In this document: positions 8,621 through 17,627 of the stretch, piece after piece
Layout: each line of letters starts with the position of its first letter
Numbering within the stretch: the first letter of the stretch is position 1
Assembly: GCA_023418595.1 (NCBI GenBank)
Contig: JAEZZI010000006.1
Location: 248,001 to 312,000, forward strand
Length of the DNA: 64,000 nucleotides
Direction of reading: 5' to 3'
Origin: Pseudomonadota bacterium
GTDB lineage: Bacteria; Pseudomonadota; Alphaproteobacteria; Sphingomonadales; Sphingomonadaceae
Notes under the pieces: model-generated
Databases searched by the model: none
What the model saw: the letters and a program-made list of their open reading frames with translations, nothing else
What the model was told of the DNA's origin: nothing
Translations under genes and position numbers: made by a program

Positions 8621-9631
8621 ATGCGCCTGACTCTTGCCATGATTGCCGGAGCCTTTGCGATGACCGCCCCCGCCCCCGCCGACGCCCAGACCACTGCCAA
8701 GCCGCAATGGACGCTGGTGATCCACGGCGGCGCGGGCGTGCTGGAGCGCGAAAATATGACACCCGAGCGCGAAAAGGCGGCACGCGAGGGGCTCGACCGG
8801 GCGCTCGCGGCGGGCGAGGCGATCCTGGCCAAGGGCGGCAGCGCATTGGATGCCGTACAGGCGGCGGTGACGGTGCTGGAGGAAGACCCCAATTTCAACG
8901 CCGGGCGCGGCGCGGTGTTCACTTATGAAGGCACCAACGAACTCGACGCCTCGATCATGGACGGACGCACGCGCGCGGCGGGCGCGGTGGCGGGCGTGAC
9001 TCATACCAAGAGCCCGATCGCGCTGGCGCGGCGGGTGATGGAGGACAGCCCCCATGTCTTCCTGGCGGGCGAAGGCGCCAACATCTTTTCCAGGGAAAAG
9101 GGGCTGGAACAGGTCGATCCCAGCTGGTTCGCCACCCCCGAACGCCGCGAGCAGCTGGAACGGATGAAGGCCAATCAGGGCGGCTCGGCCAGCTGGTTCG
9201 ATGTCGACATGAAATATGGGACGGTCGGCGCGGCGGCGCTCGATGCGAACGGCCATGTCGCCGCCGCGACCTCGACCGGCGGCGTCACCGGCAAGCGCTG
9301 GAGCCGGATTGGCGATTCGCCGATCATAGGTGCAGGCACCTATGCCGACGACCGTGCCTGCGCGGTGTCGGCCACCGGCGCGGGCGAATATTTCATCCGC
9401 GCAGGCGTCACCCACGAAATCTGCGCGCGCGTGCGGATGAAAGGCGAAACGCTCCAAGCCGCTGCCGACGCGGTGATGGCCGAGGTCAAGCAGCTGGGTG
9501 GCACCGGCGGCGTCATCCTGACCGGTCCCACGGGTGAGATGGCGTGGAGCTACAATACCTCCGGCATGTACCGCGGCAAGGTGTCGGCAGGCGGCAAGCG
9601 CGTGACCGCAATTTACGGGGACGAGGATTGA
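8621..9631 (+). CDS. isoaspartyl peptidase/L-asparaginase with signal peptide
   Basis: This is an Ntn-hydrolase of the plant-type asparaginase family, which cleaves isoaspartyl dipeptides and asparagine after self-cleavage into two chains. HGGAG lies at 35-39, NAGRGAVFT near 93-101, and the autoproteolysis/catalytic threonine is Thr201 in YGTVGAAALD. The first 23 residues form a signal peptide ending in PADAQ, so the mature enzyme should be periplasmic or secreted, unlike the cytosolic E. coli IaaA. A GGGAG ribosome site precedes ATG 8621. The gene stands alone. Confidence 0.9.
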   Translation: MRLTLAMIAGAFAMTAPAPADAQTTAKPQWTLVIHGGAGVLERENMTPEREKAAREGLDRALAAGEAILAKGGSALDAVQAAVTVLEEDPNFNAGRGAVFTYEGTNELDASIMDGRTRAAGAVAGVTHTKSPIALARRVMEDSPHVFLAGEGANIFSREKGLEQVDPSWFATPERREQLERMKANQGGSASWFDVDMKYGTVGAAALDANGHVAAATSTGGVTGKRWSRIGDSPIIGAGTYADDRACAVSATGAGEYFIRAGVTHEICARVRMKGETLQAAADAVMAEVKQLGGTGGVILTGPTGEMAWSYNTSGMYRGKVSAGGKRVTAIYGDED

Positions 9632-9902
9632 GGCACGGTGCCGATGTGACAACAGTGGTAGTGGCAGCGCCCGCTGGCGAAAATCCCGGCCTTCAAGCGG
9701 TGCTGCCTTGCCACAAACCCGGTGGTCAAAACCTACACCTGAGCCAACTTCGTTCGTTCTGAGCTGCGCCGAGAAGCGCTACCGATCAACCAGGGTCGGA
9801 ACCCATAAGTGGGATTGAGATCGCGTCTGGAAGCCGATTCAGGCTCTCCAACATCGGAAGCGAGGATTTGAGCGCGTTCCGGTTGAATGAAACGCGCGAC
9901 GA
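9632..9902. other. intergenic region without recognisable gene
   Basis: The 270-odd bases between the asparaginase and DUF192 genes hold no convincing reading frame. Near 9865-9897 a segment GAGCGCGTTCCGGTTGAATG resembles short sphingomonad intergenic repeats, and a GGGGCTTTGAGCCCC palindrome (9903-9917 region) overlaps the stop of the DUF192 gene. I see no RNA gene. Confidence 0.5.
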
Positions 9903-9908
9903 AGGGGC

Positions 9909-10415
9909 TCAAAGCCCCTCCCAACTCACCTTGTCGCCCACCGCGATCCCGTGCTCCGCAGCCTTGCCCGCCTTCAACTCCAGCACCGCCGCGACCGGTT
10001 CGTAGGACCGCACATTGGTCTCGTCGAACGGCACCGTGTTCTCCGCGATCCGCGCGATCGTCTGATCCTCACGGATGAAGATGATGTCGAGCGAGGTCGG
10101 CGTGTTCTTCATCCAGAAGCTTGCTTCGCGCGGGGGACCGCCTTCGGCCGGATAGGGGTAGAAGATCATGCCCCCGTCCTCGGGGATTTCGGTGCGGAAC
10201 ATGAGGCCACGGTCCTGTTCCTCGCGGGTGCGGGCGACTTCGACCCGGAACGTCTTCGGACCCGCCTGGGTCTGGACGGTCACGGCAACCAGCCGGTCCT
10301 GCGTCGTCGCATTGGAGGCGGCGGTCCCGCTTTCGCTCGTGCATCCGCCGACCAGAGGCATCATCGTCGCGGCAAGCGCCGCGCCCACAATCTTTACCGA
10401 CAACATAAGCGTCAA
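9909..10415 (-). CDS. DUF192 lipoprotein
   Basis: The 168-residue protein has a signal peptide with lipobox LVGGC (lipidated Cys25) and a DUF192 domain from about residue 45: FRVEVARTREEQDRGLMFR, the FWMKNTPTSLDIIFI strand and a C-terminal segment with VLELKAGKAAEHGI. DUF192 proteins are small beta-rich proteins of unknown biochemical role, often anchored to membranes. Its ATG overlaps the stop of the upstream cold-shock-domain gene by four bases, so the pair is translationally coupled. The stop codon lies inside a GGGGCTTTGAGCCCC hairpin. Confidence 0.9.
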   Translation of the reverse strand: MTLMLSVKIVGAALAATMMPLVGGCTSESGTAASNATTQDRLVAVTVQTQAGPKTFRVEVARTREEQDRGLMFRTEIPEDGGMIFYPYPAEGGPPREASFWMKNTPTSLDIIFIREDQTIARIAENTVPFDETNVRSYEPVAAVLELKAGKAAEHGIAVGDKVSWEGL

Positions 10416-10999
10416 ACTTCCCTATCGACGGCCACCGCCAGTGGCCCCTTGTCGCCTTCGACGATGCGCGCTTGCAAGCGGTCGTCGGGCTCGACCGTCT
10501 CGACCCCGGCACGGCGCAGCGTTTCCATGTGCACGAACACGTCGCCATCGACCGAATCGCGGACCAGAAAGCCATAGCCCTTCAGCCGGTTGAACCATTT
10601 GACCGTCACGCCTTCGAACGGTCCCGCTTCCTCGACCAGCCTCAGCCTTTCCGGCCGGTCGCCCTGGCGCTCGCGCGGCGCCTCGACCGCATTGGACAAG
10701 TCGATTGCGACGATCTCTCGCGCCTGCATCCCCCGGTTGCGCTGGATCGCGATGCAATCGACGCGCGCGCCTTCGGGCAGGCTGCGTCGGCCATGCGGCT
10801 GGAGCACGGAAAAGTGGACGAGCACATCGCCATGATCAGGATCGTCGGACACGACGAAGCCGAAGCCGCGCGTAACGTCGAACCACTTCACCACGCCCGA
10901 CACCGGCACCCCGGCGGGTTCGCTTCGCTCGGAACTGGAATGCACGGCCGCGTCATAATCATGCGGCGCGTGGCTCATTTCGGCACGCATATTGTTCAT
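10412..10999 (-). CDS. double cold-shock-domain protein
   Basis: The 195-residue product carries two cold-shock domains, nucleic-acid-binding OB folds. The first (about 33-100) has RNP1-like GFGFV at 45-49 and RNP2-like VLVHFS at 59-64. The second (about 128-192) has GYGFL and VFVHME. Such double-domain proteins are typical of alphaproteobacteria and act as RNA chaperones or regulators, often in stationary phase or cold. The gene heads a two-gene unit with the DUF192 lipoprotein. ATGs at codons 4 and 8 are alternative starts. Confidence 0.92.
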   Translation of the reverse strand: MNNMRAEMSHAPHDYDAAVHSSSERSEPAGVPVSGVVKWFDVTRGFGFVVSDDPDHGDVLVHFSVLQPHGRRSLPEGARVDCIAIQRNRGMQAREIVAIDLSNAVEAPRERQGDRPERLRLVEEAGPFEGVTVKWFNRLKGYGFLVRDSVDGDVFVHMETLRRAGVETVEPDDRLQARIVEGDKGPLAVAVDREV

Positions 11000-11051
11000 A
11001 CCCCCGCCACGCTATTATCATGCGTGTTCGCAAAAGGCGAAAAAACTTTAT

Positions 11052-11585
11052 TCACCCCGTTTCGAAAAGAAACGCAACGTCCGCACCCGGCCCCAGCCGC
11101 ACGATCCGTCGGGCGAGATCTGGGGCATGACCCGCGCGGACCATCGCGCCGACCTGCTTCTCCTGAACCGGGCGATCGACCTCGCCACTGCCGAACGGCC
11201 CGAATCGCCGACGCTTTGCGAATTTCAACGCGGTATCGACGGCGGCTTCGGCGACTTCGGGAAGGATGTCTTCACGCTCCTTGCCCGGCACGCCTGCCTG
11301 GGCCAGCGCCATCGCTACCCGCCGCGTCCCCAGCCCCCGCCTAGTCAACGAGCGCGCCCGCGCCTCTCCGAAGGCGCGATCGTCGATATAGCCCAGTTCG
11401 GCAAAGCGATCCGCCAGCGCCACGGGGTCAGGCGAATCGCCCTCCCACCCCCGCTCGCGTATTTTGCGGTTGAGATACTGCACCAATTTCGCCCTTGTCG
11501 TGGCGAAGCGTTCGACATAGCGCAGCGCCAGACGTTCGAGCGCGGCGGTGTCCAGCGGTCGTGCGGGGCGGTCGGATCGGGCCAT
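11052..11585 (-). CDS. recX: regulatory protein RecX
   Basis: RecX binds RecA filaments and limits recombinase activity. The 177-residue product matches the alphaproteobacterial family: an early ALRYVERFATTRAKLVQYLNRKIRERG helix pair, GYIDDRAFGEARARS, and RRGLGTRRVAMALAQAGV, the tandem three-helix motifs of RecX. I start at ATG 11585 (MARSDRPARPLD), because the long upstream extension of the frame has no family features. It lies upstream of the cold-shock gene on the same strand, with a 50-base gap. recA is not in the window. Confidence 0.9.
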   Translation of the reverse strand: MARSDRPARPLDTAALERLALRYVERFATTRAKLVQYLNRKIRERGWEGDSPDPVALADRFAELGYIDDRAFGEARARSLTRRGLGTRRVAMALAQAGVPGKEREDILPEVAEAAVDTALKFAKRRRFGPFGSGEVDRPVQEKQVGAMVRAGHAPDLARRIVRLGPGADVAFLFETG

Positions 11586-11715
11586 CGGCCATGATTGTGC
11601 CACAGTGGCAACCGAATTTGAACGATGGCGTGGTGCATCGCGCCGCCGCTTTCGTCCGTAGCTGCGGATGAACGGCGCGAACGATGGGCCGCAACACGGG
11701 GCGCAAGGGTTACGA

Positions 11716-13479
11716 ATGAACGATAGCGAAACGGTAAAGACGGACGATGCACGGGCCGCGCTCAAGCCGACGCCCACGCAGGATTCGATTCCACGCCGCT
11801 GGGCGGACTTCGAAACGCTGGGTGCCGCGCTGGATTATGCCGCGACCGGAGAGCGCGGGCTGAACTTCCACGACGCGCGCGGGACGCTCACGCGTCCCTA
11901 TCCGTTTTCGGAGATGCGCGACGACGCGCTGGCGCAGGCCCGCCGCCTGATCGCGGCGGGCGTGAAGCCCGAGGACCGCATCGCGCTGATCGCCGAAACC
12001 GGCCCGGAATTCGCGTCGCTGTTCTTCGGCGTCGTCTATGCCGGCGCCTGGCCGGTGCCGCTGCCGCTGCCCACCAGCTTTGGCGGCAGCCAGCATTATA
12101 TCGACCAATTGTCGGTCCAGCTCGACAGCTGCGATCCGAAAATGCTGTTCTACCCGGCCGAACTCGCTGCGATGGCGGGCGAAGCGGCGCGGGCAAAGGG
12201 TGTCGAGGGGATCGACTGGGAAAGTTTCGCGGCCCGCGACGCCCCCGACGTGGCACTGCCTCAGGCCAAGGGCGACGACATCGCCTATCTGCAATATTCC
12301 AGCGGCTCGACCCGCTTCCCACACGGCGTCGCGATCACCCATCATGCGCTGCTCAACAACCTGTCGGCGCACAGCCACGGGATGATGCTGGAGCCGACCG
12401 ACCGCTGCATTTCCTGGCTGCCCTGGTATCACGACATGGGGCTGGTCGGATGCTTCCTGTCGCCGATCGCCAATCAGGTTTCGACCGATTATCTGAAGAC
12501 CGAGGATTTCGCGCGGCGTCCGCTGGCGTGGCTCGACCTCATCAGCCGTAACGAAGGCACCACCCTCTCCTACTCGCCGACCTTCGGCTACGACATCTGC
12601 GCGCGCCGCATGTCGAGCCAGACCAAGGCAAGCGAGCGCTTCGACCTGTCGCGCTGGCGGGTCGCGGGCAACGGCGCGGACATGATCCGCCCCGACGTGA
12701 TGCAGTCGTTCGTCGATGCGTTCGCCAATGCGGGGTTCAAGGCGTCGGCCTTCCTCCCCAGCTACGGCCTCGCCGAAGCGACGCTCGCGGTCTCGATCAT
12801 GCCGCCGGGCGAAGGGATCATCGTCGAACTGGTCGAGGAAACCGAGCTGTCGGGGATGGAAGCGCATGGCGACCGCCCGCAACGCTACCGCGCGATCGTC
12901 AACTGCGGAAAACCGGTCAAGGACATGACCGTCGAAATCCGCGAAACGGACGGCACCGTGCTGCCCGAACGCGCGATCGGCAAGGTCTGGTGCAAGGGAC
13001 CAAGCGTCATGGTCGGCTATTTCCGCGACCAGGAGGCGACCGATGCCTGCATGGCGGACGGCTGGCTCGACACCGGCGACATGGGTTATCTGTCCGACGG
13101 CTATGTCTATATCGTCGGCCGGGCCAAGGACATGATCATCGTCAACGGCAAGAATCACTGGCCGCAGGACATCGAATGGGCGGTCGAACAGCTGCCGGGG
13201 TTCAAGGCGGGCGACATCGCGGCGTTTGCGATCACCACGCCGGGCGGTGAGGAAACCCCCGCTGTCCTCGTCCAGTGCCGCACCTCGGACGAGGTCGAGC
13301 GCAAGAAACTGCATGACGAGATCAAGGAACGCGTGCGCTCGGTCACCGGCATGAACTGCGTTGTCGAACTCGTCCCCCCGCGCACCCTGCCCCGCACCTC
13401 GTCAGGCAAGCTCAGCCGGGCAAAGGCGCGCAACCTCTATCTGAACGGCGAGATCAAACCCTATTCGATGGCGGCGTAA
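11716..13479 (+). CDS. fatty acyl-AMP ligase (FAAL-type adenylate-forming enzyme)
   Basis: The enzyme belongs to the ANL superfamily and activates fatty acids as acyl-adenylates for transfer to a carrier protein, not to CoA. The A3-type ATP motif LQYSSGSTR is at 192-200, SYGLAEATL near 350 and DTGDMGYL near 455. The C-terminal GKNHWPQDIEWAVE replaces the acyl-CoA synthetase motif and is typical of FAALs. Start ATG 11716 has an AAGGG site; an ATG 48 bases upstream is less likely. The 587-residue length is normal. No polyketide synthase or acyl carrier protein gene lies beside it, so the partner is unknown. It is convergent with the Tol-Pal cluster. Confidence 0.88.
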   Translation: MNDSETVKTDDARAALKPTPTQDSIPRRWADFETLGAALDYAATGERGLNFHDARGTLTRPYPFSEMRDDALAQARRLIAAGVKPEDRIALIAETGPEFASLFFGVVYAGAWPVPLPLPTSFGGSQHYIDQLSVQLDSCDPKMLFYPAELAAMAGEAARAKGVEGIDWESFAARDAPDVALPQAKGDDIAYLQYSSGSTRFPHGVAITHHALLNNLSAHSHGMMLEPTDRCISWLPWYHDMGLVGCFLSPIANQVSTDYLKTEDFARRPLAWLDLISRNEGTTLSYSPTFGYDICARRMSSQTKASERFDLSRWRVAGNGADMIRPDVMQSFVDAFANAGFKASAFLPSYGLAEATLAVSIMPPGEGIIVELVEETELSGMEAHGDRPQRYRAIVNCGKPVKDMTVEIRETDGTVLPERAIGKVWCKGPSVMVGYFRDQEATDACMADGWLDTGDMGYLSDGYVYIVGRAKDMIIVNGKNHWPQDIEWAVEQLPGFKAGDIAAFAITTPGGEETPAVLVQCRTSDEVERKKLHDEIKERVRSVTGMNCVVELVPPRTLPRTSSGKLSRAKARNLYLNGEIKPYSMAA

Positions 13480-13572
13480 GGGCGGGCCGCGTGGCTCGGC
13501 CGCGATCACACGCGCCCTATTCGCAGTGCTCGCGTGGATGACGCTGAATGGAAGGACGACGGGTTAAACCAA

Positions 13573-13607
13573 GAAAAAGGGCGCCGCCGGTTGCCCGGCG
13601 ACGCCCC
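13573..13607 (-). terminator. rho-independent terminator after pal
   Basis: On the minus strand a GGGCGTCGCCGG arm, a GCAA loop and a CCGGCGGCGCCC arm are followed by TTTTTC, about 40 bases beyond the pal stop. This closes the Tol-Pal transcript. Confidence 0.9.
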
Positions 13608-13645
13608 CTCAACTGCAAGTGTGCGACCCGCAGCGGATACGAGAA

Positions 13646-14161
13646 TTATTGAATAACGACGGTCACGGCGCGGCGATTCTGTGCCCAGCTGCTTTCGTCC
13701 GAGCCCATTGCGATCGGGCGTTCCTTGCCATAGCTGACGGTAGTGATCCGGGTCGCAGACACGCCGCGCGCGGACAGATAGTTCGACACCGAATTGGCGC
13801 GACGATCGCCCAGCGCGAGGTTGTATTCGCGGGTGCCGCGCTCATCCGCATGACCCTCGATCGAAACACGGACGTTCGGGTTCTGGCTCAGCCACTGCGC
13901 CTGGCGATCGAGGATCGCGCGGGCGGTGCCGTCCACGTCATAGCGATCGAGCGCAAAATTGACCGTGTCGTTGCCGACGGCCTGACGAAACTGGTCCTGA
14001 AGCCCGCCCATGCCCGCGTTCGGATCGGTGTAGCCGCCATCGCCGGGCATCGCGCCCGTATCGCCGGCAGCAGGCGGCAGCACATCGGGGCGCTTCTTTG
14101 CGCAACCGGTGACCGCAACGGCGGCGGCGACCACCAGCACGAACTTCTTGTTGACCATCAT
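13646..14161 (-). CDS. pal: peptidoglycan-associated lipoprotein Pal
   Basis: Pal is an outer-membrane lipoprotein whose OmpA-like domain binds peptidoglycan and TolB, tying the envelope layers together during division. The 171-residue product has a signal peptide with lipobox VTGC (Cys20). Its C-terminal OmpA domain has VNFALDRYDVD near 67-77 and the GHADERGTREYN signature near 103-114, followed by LGDRRANSV. It is the last gene of ybgC-tolQ-tolR-tolA-tolB-pal and is followed by a terminator. The cpoB/ybgF gene that often follows pal is absent here. Confidence 0.97.
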   Translation of the reverse strand: MMVNKKFVLVVAAAVAVTGCAKKRPDVLPPAAGDTGAMPGDGGYTDPNAGMGGLQDQFRQAVGNDTVNFALDRYDVDGTARAILDRQAQWLSQNPNVRVSIEGHADERGTREYNLALGDRRANSVSNYLSARGVSATRITTVSYGKERPIAMGSDESSWAQNRRAVTVVIQ

Positions 14162-14232
14162 CGTGTCTCCTCAGGTTCTGGGGGCCGCCAAGGCGCGCGA
14201 CCCCGATACAACGCCGCAAGGGGCGAAAAGGT

Positions 14233-15585
14233 TCAGGGGCGTAACGGTCCCCAGTGCGGATCAGAGCCGTCGATCGGCGTCGGGATGCGGCGCGAGGCCT
14301 GACCCGTCAGGTCCACCGCCCACAATTCGGCGCGGCCCGAGCCCTGCGCTGCACGGAAATAGGTGAGCACGCGGCCATTGGGCGCCCAGCTCGGTCCTTC
14401 GTCACCCCAGGCATTGGTCAGCAGCCGTTCGCCGCCGCCATTCGGGTTCATGATGCCGATGCGGAACGCGCCGCCGCCCATGCGGGTGAACGCGATCAGG
14501 TCGCCGCGCGGGCTCCACACCGGCGTCGCATAGCGCCCGCCGCCGAAGCTGATGCGGCGCTGGTTCGAACCGTCCGCGCCCATCACGTAAAGCTGTTGCT
14601 GGCCCGAACGATCACTTTCGAACACGATCTGGTTGCCGTCGGGCGAATAGCTGGCGCCGGTGTCGATGCCGGGTGCGTTGGTCAGCCGCGTCGGCTGGCC
14701 TCCGCTCGCGGCGACACGATAGATGTCGGTGTTCCCGGCATTGGCCATCGAAAACAGGATCCAGCGGCCATCGGGCGAAAAGCGCGGCGCAAACGCCAGG
14801 CTGACATTCTGCACCAGCGCGCGCTGCGACCCGTTGTTGAGGTCGTACACATAGAGCGCAGGTCGGTTATTCTGATAGCTCATATAGGCGATGCGCCGCT
14901 CGTCGGGCGACATGCGCGGGGTCAGCACGATTGACTGGCCGTTGGTCAGGAACCGGTGATTGGCGCCGTCCTGATCCATGATCGCCAGCCGCTTGATGCG
15001 CCGCGCCTTGGGTCCGGTCTCCGAGACATAGACGATGCGGCTGTCGAAATAGGCGCCTTCGCCGGTCAGCCGCGTATAGACGGTATCGGCGCATTTGTGC
15101 GCGCCGCGCCGCCAGTCGCTGGGCTGCACGACGAAGCCCTGCCGCGTCAATTCGGTGCGTGCGAAGGTGTCGTAAAGGTAACAGCCGATCGTCAGCGTGC
15201 CGTTGGCATTGGCCTGGACGAAGCCCTGAACAAGCGTCGCGGCACCGGTGCCGGTCCAGTATCCGTAGTCGGGCGCCTGAACCTGCGCCATCGTCGGCGC
15301 GGAAATGCCGGTCGGCCCGACCGGTTTGAACAGCCCCGAATTGCGCAGATTGTTGGCGACGATCTCCGCGACCTGACGCCCCAGCGCGTCGGTCGCGCCA
15401 GCAGGCGTGCCCTGCGCATTCGGGGTCGGCATGACCGGAATGGCGATCGGTGCGGGATCGTTGATGCCGCCGACGATATCGACCTCGACCTGGGCGAGTA
15501 CAGGCGTCGCGCTCAGCACCGCAAAGGGCGCGGCGATGGCGATGGCGAGCCGGGTTATGATGCTGGGCATGGGTTTCCTTCTCAT
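14233..15585 (-). CDS. tolB: Tol-Pal system periplasmic protein TolB
   Basis: TolB is the periplasmic beta-propeller protein that shuttles between Pal and TolA. The 450-residue product has a signal peptide ending at about residue 31 (TPVLAQ), an N-terminal domain with a DIVGG segment, and a series of WD40-like PD40 blades with recurring FSPDGRWILF, YSPDGNQIVF and WSPRGDLIAF elements. It lies between tolA and pal. The start at 15585 gives a normal signal peptide; ATG six codons in is an alternative. Confidence 0.97.
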   Translation of the reverse strand: MRRKPMPSIITRLAIAIAAPFAVLSATPVLAQVEVDIVGGINDPAPIAIPVMPTPNAQGTPAGATDALGRQVAEIVANNLRNSGLFKPVGPTGISAPTMAQVQAPDYGYWTGTGAATLVQGFVQANANGTLTIGCYLYDTFARTELTRQGFVVQPSDWRRGAHKCADTVYTRLTGEGAYFDSRIVYVSETGPKARRIKRLAIMDQDGANHRFLTNGQSIVLTPRMSPDERRIAYMSYQNNRPALYVYDLNNGSQRALVQNVSLAFAPRFSPDGRWILFSMANAGNTDIYRVAASGGQPTRLTNAPGIDTGASYSPDGNQIVFESDRSGQQQLYVMGADGSNQRRISFGGGRYATPVWSPRGDLIAFTRMGGGAFRIGIMNPNGGGERLLTNAWGDEGPSWAPNGRVLTYFRAAQGSGRAELWAVDLTGQASRRIPTPIDGSDPHWGPLRP

Positions 15586-15590
15586 CTGCG

Positions 15591-16472
15591 TCAGCCGGGC
15601 AGTCGGTAATTGATGATGATGTCCTGCCAGCCGCCTTCATAAAGTTCGGCGGGCAATTCATAGGGCGCACACTGGATCACCGCCGCACGCGCGAGTTCGC
15701 CGACGCGCTCGGCATAGCGGCGATTGTCGTCGTCCACGCCGGTTTGCCCTCGAATTTCGGGGCGCGCGGCAAGCGATCCGTTGCGCTGCATCTGCATCCG
15801 CAGCCGCGTCCTGATCTGGTTCGCGCCGGGACCGGGGCTGGCGATGCGATTGGCGCAGGGTTGGACCTGGCGCGCGATCGCATCGGCGAGGCCAGCGACC
15901 GCCGCACCGCTCACCGCCTGGGCGCGCGGCGTCTGCGCCTTGCCATTGCTTTCGTTGGCAACCACGCCTTTCAGGAAATCGTCGCCCAGCCGCGAGCTGC
16001 GCGGGCGGGTCTTGGCCGTGGTGCTTTCACCCGCGGCTTTCGATTTCTCGGCAGTGCGTGTCGGCGTTTTCGGCGCGGCTTCGCGTTTCGGGGTCGCCTT
16101 GGGCGCGGCCTTTTCGGGCGCTGGCGCAGGCCGCTTCGGAGCGGCCTTGGGTGCAGCCTTGGGCAGCGGCGCAGGCGCGGGTTCGGGCTGTGGTGCGGGC
16201 GGTTGCGGCTCTGGTGCAGGCTCGGGCGCAGGCGCGGGCGGCGCGGCATCCTCCAGCGGGCCGGGATCGGGCGCCATCGATTCCGCGGGTGCCTCGACCG
16301 ACGCGGGTGCCGCCGCCTCGAACGCGACTTCGTCCACCAGAGAAATATCGATCGGCTGCGATTTCAGTTCATTGGCGTTGGGCGTCGCGAGGAAGCCGAC
16401 CGACAGCACGCCGAACAGCACGGCATGGCCGATGATCGCGACCGCAAGCCCGGTGCCTTCGCCCCGGTTCAT
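15591..16472 (-). CDS. tolA: TolA-like envelope protein
   Basis: TolA spans the periplasm and couples the TolQR motor to TolB/Pal. The 293-residue product has one N-terminal membrane anchor (about 8-30), a Pro/Ala/Lys-rich low-complexity stem (about 60-165, with repeated APKAAPK and PAPAPEP elements) and a compact C-terminal domain (about 190-293) with two cysteines, PCANRI and IQCAPYELP. The stem diverges from E. coli TolA, as usual in sphingomonads; the call rests on domain layout and on its position between tolR and tolB. The repetitive stem gives several spurious long frames in other phases. Confidence 0.9.
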   Translation of the reverse strand: MNRGEGTGLAVAIIGHAVLFGVLSVGFLATPNANELKSQPIDISLVDEVAFEAAAPASVEAPAESMAPDPGPLEDAAPPAPAPEPAPEPQPPAPQPEPAPAPLPKAAPKAAPKRPAPAPEKAAPKATPKREAAPKTPTRTAEKSKAAGESTTAKTRPRSSRLGDDFLKGVVANESNGKAQTPRAQAVSGAAVAGLADAIARQVQPCANRIASPGPGANQIRTRLRMQMQRNGSLAARPEIRGQTGVDDDNRRYAERVGELARAAVIQCAPYELPAELYEGGWQDIIINYRLPG

Positions 16473-16488
16473 GGACGCGCGTCCTGCA

Positions 16489-16920
16489 TCACTGGCCCTG
16501 CGCGTCTGTCACAAGCGCGACGCGGTTCAGCCCGGCGCGGTTCAGTTCGCCCATCACCCGCATCACGCGGCCGTAGTCGAGGCCGCGGTCGGCGCGCAGG
16601 AAGATCTGCGGCGGGGTTTCTCCGCCATCGGCAGCGATCCGCGCGAGTTCGTCGGGCAGTCCCGCCTCGGTGACCTGCTGCTCACCGATGAAAATCTGGC
16701 CGCCATCATCCAGCGACACCTGTATCGGCTCCTGCTCCTGGTCGAGCGGCTTCGCGCGGCTGTCGGGCAGGTTTACCGGCACTCCTGCGGTCAGCAGCGG
16801 CGCGGTGACCATGAAGATGATGAGCAGCACCAGCATCACATCGACGAACGGCGTGACGTTGATTTCCGCCATCGGCGCCGCGCGCTTGCGCCCCTTGGCC
16901 GAGGGAAGTTGCATCCCCAT
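16489..16920 (-). CDS. tolR: biopolymer transport protein TolR (ExbD family)
   Basis: TolR forms the proton-driven motor with TolQ. The 143-residue product has the family layout: a short cytoplasmic segment, NVTPFVDVMLVLLIIFMV with the proton-carrying Asp near residue 27 in the single membrane helix, and a periplasmic domain (about 50-140). The gene lies a few bases after tolQ and just before tolA. Confidence 0.96.
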   Translation of the reverse strand: MGMQLPSAKGRKRAAPMAEINVTPFVDVMLVLLIIFMVTAPLLTAGVPVNLPDSRAKPLDQEQEPIQVSLDDGGQIFIGEQQVTEAGLPDELARIAADGGETPPQIFLRADRGLDYGRVMRVMGELNRAGLNRVALVTDAQGQ

Positions 16921-16925
16921 TGCGC

Positions 16926-17621
16926 TTAGCGCCCCGCGACGTCGAGCTGGCGGCTCAGCGTCGAGTGGAACCCGTCGGCAAAGCGGTTGAGGCGCGATTC
17001 GATGCGGTTGATCGAATGGCCGAAGCGATTGTAGGCGATGACCGCCGGGATCGCCGCGAACAGGCCGATGGCGGTCGCGAACAGCGCCTCCGCCAGGCCG
17101 GGTGCTACAACCGCGAGCGACGAATTCTGCTCGGCCGCAATCGCGGTGAAGCTGCGCATGATGCCCCAGACGGTGCCGAACAGCCCGACGAAGGGCGCGA
17201 CCGAACCGACCGTAGCCAGCACGTTCAGACGATCCGACAGGTTATCGACTTCGTTGGCGACCGCCGATCCCATCGTTGTCGCCAGCCGGTCGCGCACGCC
17301 GTCGCGATCGATCGGCTTGGTGGTGGTCGAACGTCGCCATTCGGCAACCCCCGCGGTGAAAACGCGCGCGATAGCCAGGTCGCTGTTCGCGTGCATCCGG
17401 TGAAACGCATCGACATCGTCGGCGCGGTTGAAATCATCCTCGAACTTGACGATCGACTTCTTGACCCCGCCCAGCCGCCGCCAGAAACTGACGATGATCG
17501 CCCAGGTCCAGATGCTGGCCGCGAGCAGCCCGATCATCACCGCCTTCACCACCCAGTCGGCCTGAAGAAACAGTCCGAGCGGCGACAGCGTCGTCGCGTC
17601 GGTATTGACCATGAAATCCAT
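16926..17621 (-). CDS. tolQ: TolQ proton channel subunit (MotA/TolQ/ExbB family)
   Basis: TolQ is the inner-membrane subunit of the Tol motor. The 231-residue product has three membrane segments (about 20-42, 128-150, 165-188). The conserved ATVGSVAPFVGLFGTVWGIM stretch fits the MotA/TolQ/ExbB proton channel domain. It starts six bases after the ybgC stop and is followed five bases later by tolR, so the cluster is a tight operon. Confidence 0.97.
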   Translation of the reverse strand: MDFMVNTDATTLSPLGLFLQADWVVKAVMIGLLAASIWTWAIIVSFWRRLGGVKKSIVKFEDDFNRADDVDAFHRMHANSDLAIARVFTAGVAEWRRSTTTKPIDRDGVRDRLATTMGSAVANEVDNLSDRLNVLATVGSVAPFVGLFGTVWGIMRSFTAIAAEQNSSLAVVAPGLAEALFATAIGLFAAIPAVIAYNRFGHSINRIESRLNRFADGFHSTLSRQLDVAGR

Positions 17622-17627
17622 TGCGGA

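Noticed and set aside
11710..13314. 534-codon minus-strand reading opposite the acyl-AMP ligase
   Set aside because: Alternate frame of a strong ligase gene; no recognisable features.
15724..16929. Plus-strand readings over tolA with Gly/Ala-rich sequence
   Set aside because: Caused by the repetitive Pro/Ala/Lys stem of TolA read on the opposite strand.
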